This document shows positions 15,554 to 23,777 of a DNA stretch of 64,000 nucleotides, one piece after another (positions within the stretch are counted from its first letter, which is position 1; every line of letters begins with the position of its first letter). The DNA lies in assembly GCA_963850205.1 (NCBI GenBank), contig CAWKKJ010000002.1, positions 1 through 64,000 on the forward strand, in the 5' to 3' direction. A model generated the notes under the pieces. The model had not been told where the DNA came from and made no database searches. It saw only the letters and a program-made list of their open reading frames with translations. Both the position numbers and the translations under genes were made by a program. This DNA is from JACVRW01 sp963850205. GTDB taxonomy: Bacteria > Actinomycetota > Thermoleophilia > Solirubrobacterales > Thermoleophilaceae.

Positions 15554-17323
15554 ATGAGCCCAGGCGACCGCGAGGAGCCGGAGGTGGCGGCGGGCAGCCG
15601 CCGCCTGGCCGTGCTGCTGGCGATGGCGATGTTCGTGCTCGTCGTCGACACGTCGCTGATGAACGTGTCGATCGCGAGCGTCGTCGAGGACCTCGACACG
15701 ACCGTCAGCGGGGTGCAGGGCGCCATCGCGCTCGAGGCGTTGGTGTCGGCGGCGTTCATCCTGATCGGGAGCAAGGTGGGCGACCTCATCGGACGCAAGC
15801 GGGCGTTCGTCCTTGGTCTGCTGGGCTATGCGCTGGGCGCCCTGGCGATGGCGTTCGCTCAGGGCCTGACGGCGATCATCGTATTCTGGGCCATCGTCGG
15901 CGGGCTGGGCGCGTCGCTGCTGCTGCCGGCGATGCAGTCGCTGATCCACGGCAACTTCCAAGGTGAGGCCCAGAAGAAGGCCTACGCCCTGGTGGGCGCC
16001 GCGGCGGCGATCGCCGCCGCCGTCGGGCCGCTGATCGGCGGCTTCCTGACCACCTTCCTGTCCTGGCGCGTCGGATTTCTGCTGGAGGTCGTCGTGATCG
16101 CGGTCGTCCTCAGCGGCCTCAAGCTCATCCATGACGTGCCCTACACCGGCGCCCGCGTCGTCGACATCGTTGGCGCGCTGCTGTCGGCCGCCGGCATGGG
16201 CGGCGTCGTCATAGGCATCCTCGTCTGGCAGGAGGGCGGAGAGTACGTCGGCGTCCTGATCGCGGTCGGCCTGGTCGCGCTCGGGTCGCTCGCCCGCTGG
16301 CTGATCCGGCGTAAGCACGACGGCAAGCCGACGCTGATCGATCCCGACCTCTTCAAACACGACCTGTTCCGGCTGGGCATCTCCTCGCAGATGCTGCAGA
16401 ACATCGCGCTCGGAGGGGCGATGATCGCCCTGCCGATCTACCTGCAGATGGTCCTGGAGTACAACGCCCTGCAGACCGGCCTGACGCTCGCGCCGCTGTC
16501 ACTGACGATGTTCGGGATGGCAATCCTCGCCGGCAAGCGGGCGGGCAAGCGACGACCCGCGAGCATCATCCGCCTCGGATCGGGACTGTTGACCCTGGGC
16601 ATGCTGCTGCTCATCCCGATCGTTCCACGCGCGGACTCTGGCTGGGCGCTCGTCATCCCGCTGATGATCGCCGGGTCGGGGCTGGGCCTGCTGGTGTCCC
16701 AGCTCAACAACTACACCCTCTCGCCGATCTCCGACGAGCGCGTCAGCGAGGCCGCCGGCGTCAACTCCGCCGCCGGGTCCTTCGGGCTGTCGTTCGGGCT
16801 CGCGTTCGCCGGAGCCATCATGCTGGCAACGCTGTCGATCGCGTTCACCCAGATGGCAGAGGACAGCACCGTGCTGCCGCCCGCCGCCCAAGAGCAGGTC
16901 GCCCAAGCGCTCGAAGACGACGCGGAGGTGATGAGCAACAGCCAGCTGCAGAAGCAGCTCGCCGACCGGCCTCCGGAGATCCAGGACGAGATCATCCGCA
17001 TCAACACCGACGCACGCCCGCGCGCCCTGCAGGTCGCGCTGCTCGTCCCGATCCTCGCCGGCCTACTAGGGCTGCTCAACAGCTTCCGCATGATGCGCCG
17101 ACCCGACCCCGCCCCATCGGACGGCGCAGAGATGCCGTCGCCTGACGAGAGGCCGACCCAGGACGATTGGACGAAGAGCAGCCGAAATAGACATCTCCGC
17201 GCCGTTGGCGCCGCGACCCCTCGAGCGTGCCGGACCCCGCTCTCAGTGGCTGCGCCGGGCACCGCCCGAGAGCCTAGTGCGCGAGCCGGAGGCGGGGCCT
17301 ATTTCAGCCGGCCGCGGCGGTGA
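15554..17323 (+). CDS. MFS transporter, DHA2-like
   Basis: A 589-residue major-facilitator exporter with about 14 predicted membrane helices. VLVVDTSLMNVSIASVVEDL starts TM1, GSKVGDLIGRKRAFVLG is the loop 2-3 motif A, and AAAVGPLIGGFLTTFLSWR covers the motif-C region. The ATG follows AGAGGGG. After the last helix (LLVPILAGLLGLLNSFRMM) comes an Arg/Pro/Ala-rich tail of about 80 residues with no family likeness. Its final 20 nt run over the antisense end of a histidine-kinase remnant. The tail may have been added by the rearrangement downstream. DHA2 relatives export drugs or other small molecules. Confidence 0.85.
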   Translation: MSPGDREEPEVAAGSRRLAVLLAMAMFVLVVDTSLMNVSIASVVEDLDTTVSGVQGAIALEALVSAAFILIGSKVGDLIGRKRAFVLGLLGYALGALAMAFAQGLTAIIVFWAIVGGLGASLLLPAMQSLIHGNFQGEAQKKAYALVGAAAAIAAAVGPLIGGFLTTFLSWRVGFLLEVVVIAVVLSGLKLIHDVPYTGARVVDIVGALLSAAGMGGVVIGILVWQEGGEYVGVLIAVGLVALGSLARWLIRRKHDGKPTLIDPDLFKHDLFRLGISSQMLQNIALGGAMIALPIYLQMVLEYNALQTGLTLAPLSLTMFGMAILAGKRAGKRRPASIIRLGSGLLTLGMLLLIPIVPRADSGWALVIPLMIAGSGLGLLVSQLNNYTLSPISDERVSEAAGVNSAAGSFGLSFGLAFAGAIMLATLSIAFTQMAEDSTVLPPAAQEQVAQALEDDAEVMSNSQLQKQLADRPPEIQDEIIRINTDARPRALQVALLVPILAGLLGLLNSFRMMRRPDPAPSDGAEMPSPDERPTQDDWTKSSRNRHLRAVGAATPRACRTPLSVAAPGTAREPSARAGGGAYFSRPRR

Positions 17324-17691
17324 CCCGGCGGGGAAGCCGGGCCGCCAGCCGCCAGCCGCCCGCCGGGGTGGGCCCGGCCTCGAGAGCCCCGCCGCACGCG
17401 CCGATCCGCTCCCGCAGCCCTGCAGGCCGGTTCCGGTCCCGGCGCCGGCGAGCGACCGCTCGTCCCCTGCCGGGGCGTTGATCACCTCGACCGTGAGCGT
17501 CCCCCGGTCGCTGCGCACCAGCACGCGCACGGCGGCGCCCGCGGCGTAGCGAAGCGCGTTGGTGAGCCCCTCCTGAACCACGTGGTAGGCGATCTGCGCG
17601 ACCGGCGCGGGGGGAGGCCCTCCCGGTCGCCCTCGAGCCGGAGCGTCACCGCGAGCCCGCTGCCGGACGCGCGGGCCACCAGCTCCTCCAC
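17304..17691 (-). pseudogene. 5'-truncated, frameshifted sensor histidine kinase remnant
   Basis: Only the ATPase end of a NarL/LiaS-type sensor kinase is left: EELVARASGSGLAVTLRLEGD, then HVVQEGLTNALRYAAGAAVRVLV (N-box) in a second frame, then LRERIGACGG in a third, ending at a stop near 17304. The sensor, dimerisation and phospho-acceptor parts are missing. At 17691 the sequence changes abruptly into a plus-strand remnant of an unrelated gene. Confidence 0.7.
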
Positions 17692-17868
17692 AAGTTCAAG
17701 GACGGCCAGATCGTCACCTCCGGGGTCGTGAAGTTCTCCGCGCTCGACGATCTCTCCATCCCGATCGTCGGCGGGAGTGGCGCGTACCGCGGCGCGAGCG
17801 GCGAGGTCGGCTCCGGAAAGCCGGTCAAGGGATTCGACAGCGTCGACGTCCTGAAGCTCGACGGCTGA
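17692..17868 (+). pseudogene. C-terminal fragment of an allene-oxide-cyclase-barrel-like (dirigent/calycin) protein
   Basis: The open frame reads KFKDGQIVTSGVVKFSALDD then SIPIVGGSGAYRGASGEVGSG and ends in a stop. This is the conserved C-terminal part of small secreted AOC-barrel/dirigent-like proteins. No start codon or N-terminal half precedes it. The upstream DNA is the antisense kinase remnant, so the gene is truncated at its 5' end. Confidence 0.6.
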
Positions 17869-17895
17869 GACCCAGGCCGCCCCGGGCCTGCCGAC

Positions 17896-18963
17896 TCAGC
17901 GCGGCAGGCTCGGAGCGATGATCCGGTAGGCCTTCAGCCCCAGCCCCAGCCGCTCGCGGTCCTCGCTGCGCAGCGGATCCAGCCCGGTCAGCTCGCGCAC
18001 CCGGTCCAGGCGGTAGCCCACGGTGTGGCGGTGGGCGTGGATCGACTGGGCGGTGGCGTTCATGTTGCAGTTGTTGCCCAGGTAAGCCGAGAGCGTGCCC
18101 AGCAGGTCGGTGGAGTACTGCTCGTCGTAGCGCACCAGCGGCTCCACCGTGTCCTCGTAGAAGCTGCGCACCTCCTGCGGGTGGCTGGCCAGCACGCGGA
18201 ACAAGAGGCGGTAGGTGCCCTCGCCGATCTCCTCGCCCGGCGGCCCCCCGCCGGCGGCCTGTACGCGCAGGACCAGCTCCGCCTCGTCGAGGGCCCGGCG
18301 GGCCTCCGCCGCACCGTGGCGGTGCGAGGACACGCCCACCTCGGCGTGGCGGCCCAGGAGCGACGCCGCCCGGCGGGCCTGCTCGGAGTCACCCGGCAGC
18401 AGGGCGTAGACCCTTCCTCCCTCCACCACCTCCGCCAGCGCGCCGGGCACCTCCGCAACCAATGAGGCCACTATTCGCCCAGGCCCGCGGCCGTTCGCGT
18501 CCACGCACACCGCCGTGTAGCCCTCGGTCAGGTCGCAGCCCAGGCGGGCCGCGCGGCGGGCGACGTCGTCGGGGTCGATCTCCGGACGGCTCAGCAGGTC
18601 CTCGATCAACGACCCGCGCAGCGACTGCTCGGTCTCGTCCCGGGCCTCGGCCACGGCGACCTCGGTGAGGGCGGCGATCGCCGCCATGTGGAGGTAGTCG
18701 CCGGCGTCGGGACCGCCGGGGCCCAGCAGGAGGACCGCGCCGAGATCGCGACCCCCCGAGGAGACCGGCACCTCGACGGCGACCTCGGCCGGGCGCTGGG
18801 GCCGCCCGCCGGCGAGGCGGGCGGCCACGTAGCGCTCCAGCACCCCCCCTTCGCCCCGGGCCCCCAGCCGAGGCACGATCACGGCCACCGGGGCTCCGGC
18901 GTAGGCGGAGGCGATCTCCGCCACACGCTCGAGCCCGTCCCCGGCCAGCACGGCGCTCACCAT
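17896..18963 (-). CDS. PucR/CdaR-family transcriptional regulator
   Basis: A 355-residue regulator ending in the PucR C-terminal helix-turn-helix (HTH_30): LLGTLSAYLGNNCNMNATAQ, then HAHRHTVGYRLDRVRELTGL. The middle has the GGDEF-like CdaR region (GYTAVCVDANGR, EVGVSSHRHG, ALDEAELVLR). The N-terminal ~120 residues look GAF-like. The start is ATG 18963, 35 nt after the glnA stop. Co-transcription behind amtB-glnK-glnA suggests a role in nitrogen control, but the effector is unknown. Confidence 0.82.
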   Translation of the reverse strand: MVSAVLAGDGLERVAEIASAYAGAPVAVIVPRLGARGEGGVLERYVAARLAGGRPQRPAEVAVEVPVSSGGRDLGAVLLLGPGGPDAGDYLHMAAIAALTEVAVAEARDETEQSLRGSLIEDLLSRPEIDPDDVARRAARLGCDLTEGYTAVCVDANGRGPGRIVASLVAEVPGALAEVVEGGRVYALLPGDSEQARRAASLLGRHAEVGVSSHRHGAAEARRALDEAELVLRVQAAGGGPPGEEIGEGTYRLLFRVLASHPQEVRSFYEDTVEPLVRYDEQYSTDLLGTLSAYLGNNCNMNATAQSIHAHRHTVGYRLDRVRELTGLDPLRSEDRERLGLGLKAYRIIAPSLPR

Positions 18964-18998
18964 CTCGAGGTGGGCGCCGCGCGGGGTGGCCGGGGCCC

Positions 18999-20348
18999 TT
19001 AACTGATGGGCAGGTAGCGCTCGATCTCCCACGGCGTGACCTGCACGCGGTAGTCGAGCCACTCCTCGCGCTTGAGGTCGACGTAGCGCGAGAAGATGTG
19101 CGGGCCGAGCGCCCGCTCCACCAGCTCGGATTTCGACATCTCCTCGATCGCCTCCCCCAGCGACTCGGGCAGGTGGGAGACGCCCATGGACTGCCGGTCC
19201 TCCTCGTTGAGGTCGTAGAGGTTGCGCTCGATCGGTGCCGGGAGCTCGTAGCCCTTCTCGATCCCCTCCAGGCCTGCGTGCAGAAGCGCCGCGAACGTGA
19301 GGTAGGGGTTGCAGGACGGGTCGGGGCAGCGGAGCTCCGCTCGCGTCGCCCGCTCCTTGCCGGGGTGGTAGACCGGCACCCGCACGAGCGCGGAGCGGTT
19401 GCGCCGCGACCAGCCGATGTACACCGGCGCCTCGTACCCGGGCACGAGCCGCTTGTAGGAGTTCACCGAGGGCGCGAACAGCGCCGACAGCTCACGGGCG
19501 TGCCGCAGCTGGCCGGCGATGAAGCCCTTCGCCTCGTCGGAGAGGAAGTACTCGTCGTCCCCGTCGAAGAAGGCGTTCTCCTCACCCCGGAACAGCGACT
19601 GATGGGTGTGCATCCCCGAGCCGTTCTCCCCGAACAGCGGCTTCGGCATGAAGGTGGCGTAGCAGTCGTGCTTGGCCGCCACCTCCTTGATCGCGATCCG
19701 GTAGGTCATCGTGTTGTCGGCCATCTCGAGGCCGTCCGCGAAACGCATGTCGATCTCGTGCTGCGAGGGCCCGACCTCGTGGTGGGTGTACTCCACCGGG
19801 ATGCCGAGCTCACGCAGGGTGAACACGCAGTCACGCCGGAAGTCGGAGGCCACGTCGAGCGTGGTGAGGTCGAAGTAGCCGCCCCTGTCCAGCACCTCGG
19901 TGCCCTCGTCCGACTTGAACAGGAAGAACTCGAGCTCCGGCCCCAGGTAGTAGTGGTCGAAACCCATGTCCTTCGCCCGGGCGAGCGCCCTGCGCATCTG
20001 GAACCGCGGGTCGCCCTCGTAGGGCTCTCCCCCGGGCACAAGCACGTCGCAGAACAGCCGGCCCACGGTGTGGGTCTCGCCGGTCCGCCAGGGCAGGATC
20101 CGGAACGTGGTCGGGTCGGGCATGGCGATCATGTCCGACTCCTCGATCCGGTTGAACCCGGTGATCGACGAGCCGTCGAAGCCCATGCCGTCCTCGAGCG
20201 CGTCCGGAAGCTCCTCGCGGCCGACCGCGAACGACTTCAGGACCCCGAAGATGTCCGTGAACCAGAACCGTATGAACTCGACGTTGTGTTCCTCGACCAG
20301 AGCGAGCACATCGCTCGGGCCGGTGGTCCTCTCAGGTGCTACCGCCAT
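18999..20348 (-). CDS. glnA: Glutamine synthetase, type I
   Basis: ATP-dependent ligation of ammonia to glutamate. The 449-residue protein contains the family landmarks IRFWFTDIFGVLKSF, MGFDGSSITGFN, GPELEFFLF, the His-rich MHTHQSLF segment and YKRLVPGYEAPVY. Its length and the RNLYDLNEEDRQ segment fit the short GSI-alpha form rather than the longer adenylylated GSI-beta. A Tyr does occupy the position corresponding to the adenylylation site. A GGAGAGGAGG ribosome site precedes the ATG, inside the 3' end of the PII gene (17-nt overlap). It is the third gene of amtB-glnK-glnA. Confidence 0.95.
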   Translation of the reverse strand: MAVAPERTTGPSDVLALVEEHNVEFIRFWFTDIFGVLKSFAVGREELPDALEDGMGFDGSSITGFNRIEESDMIAMPDPTTFRILPWRTGETHTVGRLFCDVLVPGGEPYEGDPRFQMRRALARAKDMGFDHYYLGPELEFFLFKSDEGTEVLDRGGYFDLTTLDVASDFRRDCVFTLRELGIPVEYTHHEVGPSQHEIDMRFADGLEMADNTMTYRIAIKEVAAKHDCYATFMPKPLFGENGSGMHTHQSLFRGEENAFFDGDDEYFLSDEAKGFIAGQLRHARELSALFAPSVNSYKRLVPGYEAPVYIGWSRRNRSALVRVPVYHPGKERATRAELRCPDPSCNPYLTFAALLHAGLEGIEKGYELPAPIERNLYDLNEEDRQSMGVSHLPESLGEAIEEMSKSELVERALGPHIFSRYVDLKREEWLDYRVQVTPWEIERYLPIS

Positions 20349-20715
20349 TGACGCTCACCTCCTCTCCTTCGTGGGCCTGCAGCACCAGCTCGCCCTCCTC
20401 GCCGGTGCGGATCCGCACCGCGTCCTCCACCGGCATGACGAACAGCTTCCCGTCGCCGACCGAGCCGGTCCGGGCGTGCCGCAGGATCACCGTCTTGATC
20501 AGGCCGACGTCCTGCGACTCGACAACGCACTCGAGCTTCAGCTTCGGCCGTAGATGGACTGCGAGCTCCGAGCCGCGGTAGTGCTCGGTGATCGCCTTCT
20601 GTCGTCCCGAGCCCTTGACCTCCGTGATCGTCAGGCTCGGGAATCCGGCCTCGAGCAGATCCGCGCGGATCGGCTCGAAGGCCTCGTGGCGGATATAGGC
20701 GACGACCATCTTCAT
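20332..20715 (-). CDS. glnK: P-II family nitrogen regulator (GlnK/GlnB) lacking Tyr51
   Basis: A trimeric PII signal protein, 127 residues, sensing ATP/ADP and 2-oxoglutarate. GSGRQKAITEHYRGSEL is the T-loop: Gln39, Lys40, Arg47 and Ser49 are canonical, but position 51, the Tyr modified by uridylylation or adenylylation in many bacteria, is Leu. The B-loop TGSVGDGKLFVMPVEDAVRIRTGEEG is intact. The ATG overlaps the amtB stop by 4 nt, and AmtB is the classic membrane partner of GlnK. The C terminus is about 10 residues longer than usual. Confidence 0.93.
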   Translation of the reverse strand: MKMVVAYIRHEAFEPIRADLLEAGFPSLTITEVKGSGRQKAITEHYRGSELAVHLRPKLKLECVVESQDVGLIKTVILRHARTGSVGDGKLFVMPVEDAVRIRTGEEGELVLQAHEGEEVSVNGGST

Positions 20716-22169
20716 GCCGTCGCCTCCTTCGCCCGGGTCGATGCCGGGACCGGCGTCGCCGGCGCCTCGGGCGGCCCGCCCGTGGGCCCGCCGATCTCAG
20801 ACGGCGGGATGAACTGCTCGGGGTATCCGTACATGCCGTGCTCGACGATGTCGAGACCGGCCTCTTCGTCCTCGGCCGACACGCGCAGCCCGACCGTCGC
20901 CTTGATCGCGGCGAAGGTGGCGTAGCTGAGGGCGAACACGAAGGTGAAGGCCACCGCCACGCCGACCACCTGGGCGATCAGCTGGGTGAACTGACCGGAG
21001 TAGACCAGGCCGCCGTCGGGGTCGCCGAAGGCGTTGTACTCGGCCAGACGCGGCGCGGTGAAGATGCCGCAGGCAACCGTTCCCCAGATTCCGGCCAGTC
21101 CGTGCGCCGAGGTGGCGCCCACCGGATCGTCGATCTTCTTGTCGATCCAGATCACGCCGAAGACCACGATGATCCCGGCCACGAAGCCGATGATCGGGCC
21201 CGCCCAGGCCTCCACGTAACCCGAGGGCGCGGTGATGGCCACCAGGCCGGCGATGGCGCCGTTGGCCACCATGCCGATGTCGATCGTCTTGTGGGCGAAC
21301 TGGGTGGCGACGAACGCGCCGATGATGCCGCCGGCGCAGCCCAGCAGGGTCACGACGGCCACATCGCCCATGCGGACGTCCGAGATGCCCAGCGTCGAGC
21401 CCGGGTTGAACCCGAACCAGCCGACGAACAGGATCAGGGCGCCGAGGCCCACCAGCGGCATCGAGTGCCCGGGGATGGCCCGCGGCTTGCCGTCGGGGCC
21501 GTACTTGCCCCTGCGGGGGCCGAGCAGCAGCAGCGCCGCGAGCGCGCCCGTGGCTCCGATGAGGTGCACCGCGGTGGAGCCGGCGAAGTCCTGCATGCCG
21601 GTCGGGAGCAGCGGCGTGTCGCCGTTCTGCAGCCAGCCGCCGCCGAACACCCAGTGGGAGCCGATCGGGTAGATGATGGCCGAGAACACGATCGCGTAGA
21701 TCACGTAGGCGCTGTACTTGATCCGCTCCAGGGTCGAGCCCCAGACGATGGCCAGCGAGACCGCGCAGAACGCGAACTGGAACAGGAACTTCGAGTCGAC
21801 GGTGGCGTCGGACAGGCCCATCACCGGGAATGCGTCCGACCCGTTGCCGGAGTACTGCAGCAGGAACCCGTTCGAGCCGATGATCGAGCTGGAGACGCCC
21901 AGCACGTCGGCGCTGCCGAACGCGAACGCAAAACCGACCGCCCAGTAACAGATCGCGGCGATCGAGAGGTTGGTGAGGATCTTGGCGACGCCCGTGCCGG
22001 CGTTCTTCGCGCGCGAGAACCCGATCTCGAGCATGGCGAAGCCCGCCTGCATGAAGAGCACGAGCACGGCTGCGATTACCACCCAGAGGGTGTTCGTCGG
22101 AACCGTCTCTGCAAGTCTGCCGTCGATCGCCTGTCTGAGGTCGTCGGCGGTCGCGAGTACCGATGACAT
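20712..22169 (-). CDS. amtB: Ammonium transporter
   Basis: An Amt/Rh-family ammonium channel, 485 residues with about 11 membrane helices. Key features are WVVIAAVLVLFMQAGFAMLE, GSTAVHLIGATGALAA (first of the twin pore His), GHSMPLVGLGALILFVGWFGFN and GATSAHGLAGIWGTVACG (second His). The ATG at 22169 follows AAGGAGG. The cytosolic tail is Pro/Glu/Ala-rich. It is the first gene of amtB-glnK-glnA, so GlnK is likely to gate it. A hairpin overlapping its ribosome site may control translation. Confidence 0.95.
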   Translation of the reverse strand: MSSVLATADDLRQAIDGRLAETVPTNTLWVVIAAVLVLFMQAGFAMLEIGFSRAKNAGTGVAKILTNLSIAAICYWAVGFAFAFGSADVLGVSSSIIGSNGFLLQYSGNGSDAFPVMGLSDATVDSKFLFQFAFCAVSLAIVWGSTLERIKYSAYVIYAIVFSAIIYPIGSHWVFGGGWLQNGDTPLLPTGMQDFAGSTAVHLIGATGALAALLLLGPRRGKYGPDGKPRAIPGHSMPLVGLGALILFVGWFGFNPGSTLGISDVRMGDVAVVTLLGCAGGIIGAFVATQFAHKTIDIGMVANGAIAGLVAITAPSGYVEAWAGPIIGFVAGIIVVFGVIWIDKKIDDPVGATSAHGLAGIWGTVACGIFTAPRLAEYNAFGDPDGGLVYSGQFTQLIAQVVGVAVAFTFVFALSYATFAAIKATVGLRVSAEDEEAGLDIVEHGMYGYPEQFIPPSEIGGPTGGPPEAPATPVPASTRAKEATA

Positions 22170-22174
22170 GGTGG

Positions 22175-22207
22175 CTTTGGCCTCCTTCCGTAGGTCCGAG
22201 GCCAAAG
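22175..22207 (-). promoter_or_regulatory. Hairpin sequestering the amtB ribosome-binding site
   Basis: In the amtB leader the strand reads CTTTGGCCTC, 13 nt, then GAGGCCAAAG: a perfect 10-bp stem whose 3' arm contains the GAGG of the AAGGAGG site, 5 nt before the ATG. In RNA this would hide the ribosome site. In DNA it could equally be an operator. Confidence 0.5.
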
Positions 22208-22291
22208 TACGAAGCCCTCGCGGCCCCGTCTTTATCCACGTGTCGAAGATTCGGGCGCTGGGCTTCTCCGCCGTGTCGGAAGAGCCCGCTA

Positions 22292-23755
22292 TTAGCGGGA
22301 AAGCCGCTCGCCGTGCTCGGCCGCCGCCTCCAGCAGCAGCTCGAGGTGCTCCGCCTCGGTGCGGAAGTTCACGATGCAGGCGCGCAGGCAGAAACGGCCG
22401 TCCAGCACCGCGTTCGAGCAGTAGACCCGGCCGTCGGCCATGAGAGCGATCAGGAGGTCCTGGTTGAGCCGGTCGAGCGCCTCCTCGTCGCCTCTGAGCG
22501 ACTCCGGGACGTAGCGGAAGCAGCAGATCGAGAGCGAGACGGGGGTCATCAGCTCGAACTCGGGGTGCTCCTCCACCAGCTCGCCCAGATAGCGGGCCAG
22601 CGCGGCGTCGTGGGCGATGCGGCGCCCGTAGGCCCCGGTCCCGTGGGCCAGCAGCGAGAGCCAGATGCGCAGCGCGGCGAAGCTGCGGCTGAAGTCGGGG
22701 CCGTGCATGGCCAGGTCGTGCCCCTGGCGGGCGTCCTCGGCCAGCCAGATGTAGCTGGCCTCGCCCGTGAAGGCGGCGGGCAGGAGCATGCGGTCGCGGA
22801 CCAGCACGCAGCCGCCCAGCAGCGGCGTGTAGAGCCATTTGTGGGCGTCGACCGCGATGGAGTCGGCCCGCTCGATTCCTGCGAGGAGGGGCCGCAGCTC
22901 GCCGGCCAGCACGGCGGCCCCGCCGTAGCAGGCGTCCACGTGGAGATGCACGTCGTGGCGCTCGCACAGCGCGGCGATCTCGGGCAGTGGATCGATCGCG
23001 CCGGTGGCGGTGGTTCCCGCCGTTGCGATCACCGCGGCGGGCTTGACGCCGGCGGCCTGGTCTCGTTCGAGTGCCTCCTCGAGGGCGTCGGGCCGCATGC
23101 GCCAGCCATCGTCCACCGCGATCGGCCGCACCGCGGCCCCACCGAGCCCGAGCAGGTCGGCGGCACGAAGGTGGACCACGTGCGACTCGGAGGAGGCGTA
23201 GAGCGCGAGCGCCGGGCCCTCGGCCACCCCGCGCTCACGCACGTCCGGGCCCAGCGCCCGGTCGCGCGCCACCTTGAGTGCAACGAGGTTGGCCAGCGCG
23301 CCGCCGGCCACCAGCTGGCCCCCCGCCCCCTCCGGCAGGCCGAAACGAGCGGCCAGCCAGCCGGTGAGGTGCTCCTCGATCGTGCTGGCGCCCGGCGACA
23401 GCCGGAACCCGCCGACGTTCTGGTTGAGCCCGGCGGCGAGCAGGTCGGCGACCGCGCCGGGCACCGTGCCGGCGCCGGAGATATAGGCCATGAAGCCGGG
23501 ATGCCCCGGGTAGATCGAGCCCTCGTAGACCAGCGCCCGCAGGTGCTCGAGCAGCTCGCCCCGCTCCAGCGGCTCCTCGGGCACTTCCAGGGCCAGGCGC
23601 TCGCGCAGGTCTTCGGCGCTGAATTCCCCGCTCACCGGCAGCTCGGGCAGGCGGCCGAGCAGCTCGGTCCAGAGACCCACCACGTCCTCGCCCAGCTCGC
23701 GGGCCCGCTCGGGGCTCCAGTCGAGATCGGGGACCGGCTCGGGGCGGTCGGGCAC
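22292..23755 (-). CDS. Pyridoxal-dependent decarboxylase (aromatic-L-amino-acid/glutamate decarboxylase family)
   Basis: A fold-type I PLP decarboxylase of group II, 487 residues. The cofactor lysine is Lys306 in VDAHKWLYTPL. Asp274 (LHVDACYGG), which contacts the pyridine ring, and the stacking His192 (SESHVVHL) are present. HPGFMAYISGAGTVPG and GFRLSPGASTIEEHL belong to the substrate entrance. Members make amines from tyrosine, tryptophan, DOPA, histidine or glutamate, and some are aldehyde synthases. The substrate cannot be assigned here. It lies 16 nt after metH on the same strand and may be read from the same transcript. Confidence 0.85.
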   Translation of the reverse strand: MPDRPEPVPDLDWSPERARELGEDVVGLWTELLGRLPELPVSGEFSAEDLRERLALEVPEEPLERGELLEHLRALVYEGSIYPGHPGFMAYISGAGTVPGAVADLLAAGLNQNVGGFRLSPGASTIEEHLTGWLAARFGLPEGAGGQLVAGGALANLVALKVARDRALGPDVRERGVAEGPALALYASSESHVVHLRAADLLGLGGAAVRPIAVDDGWRMRPDALEEALERDQAAGVKPAAVIATAGTTATGAIDPLPEIAALCERHDVHLHVDACYGGAAVLAGELRPLLAGIERADSIAVDAHKWLYTPLLGGCVLVRDRMLLPAAFTGEASYIWLAEDARQGHDLAMHGPDFSRSFAALRIWLSLLAHGTGAYGRRIAHDAALARYLGELVEEHPEFELMTPVSLSICCFRYVPESLRGDEEALDRLNQDLLIALMADGRVYCSNAVLDGRFCLRACIVNFRTEAEHLELLLEAAAEHGERLSR

Positions 23756-23758
23756 GGC

Positions 23759-23777
23759 GCCTGAGGCTAACTCAGGC
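23759..23777 (-). terminator. Intercistronic hairpin between metH and the decarboxylase gene
   Basis: A 7-bp perfect stem (GCCTGAG/CTCAGGC) with a 5-nt loop overlaps the metH stop. It is short and lacks a U-tract, so it may be an RNA-processing hairpin rather than a real terminator. Confidence 0.3.
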
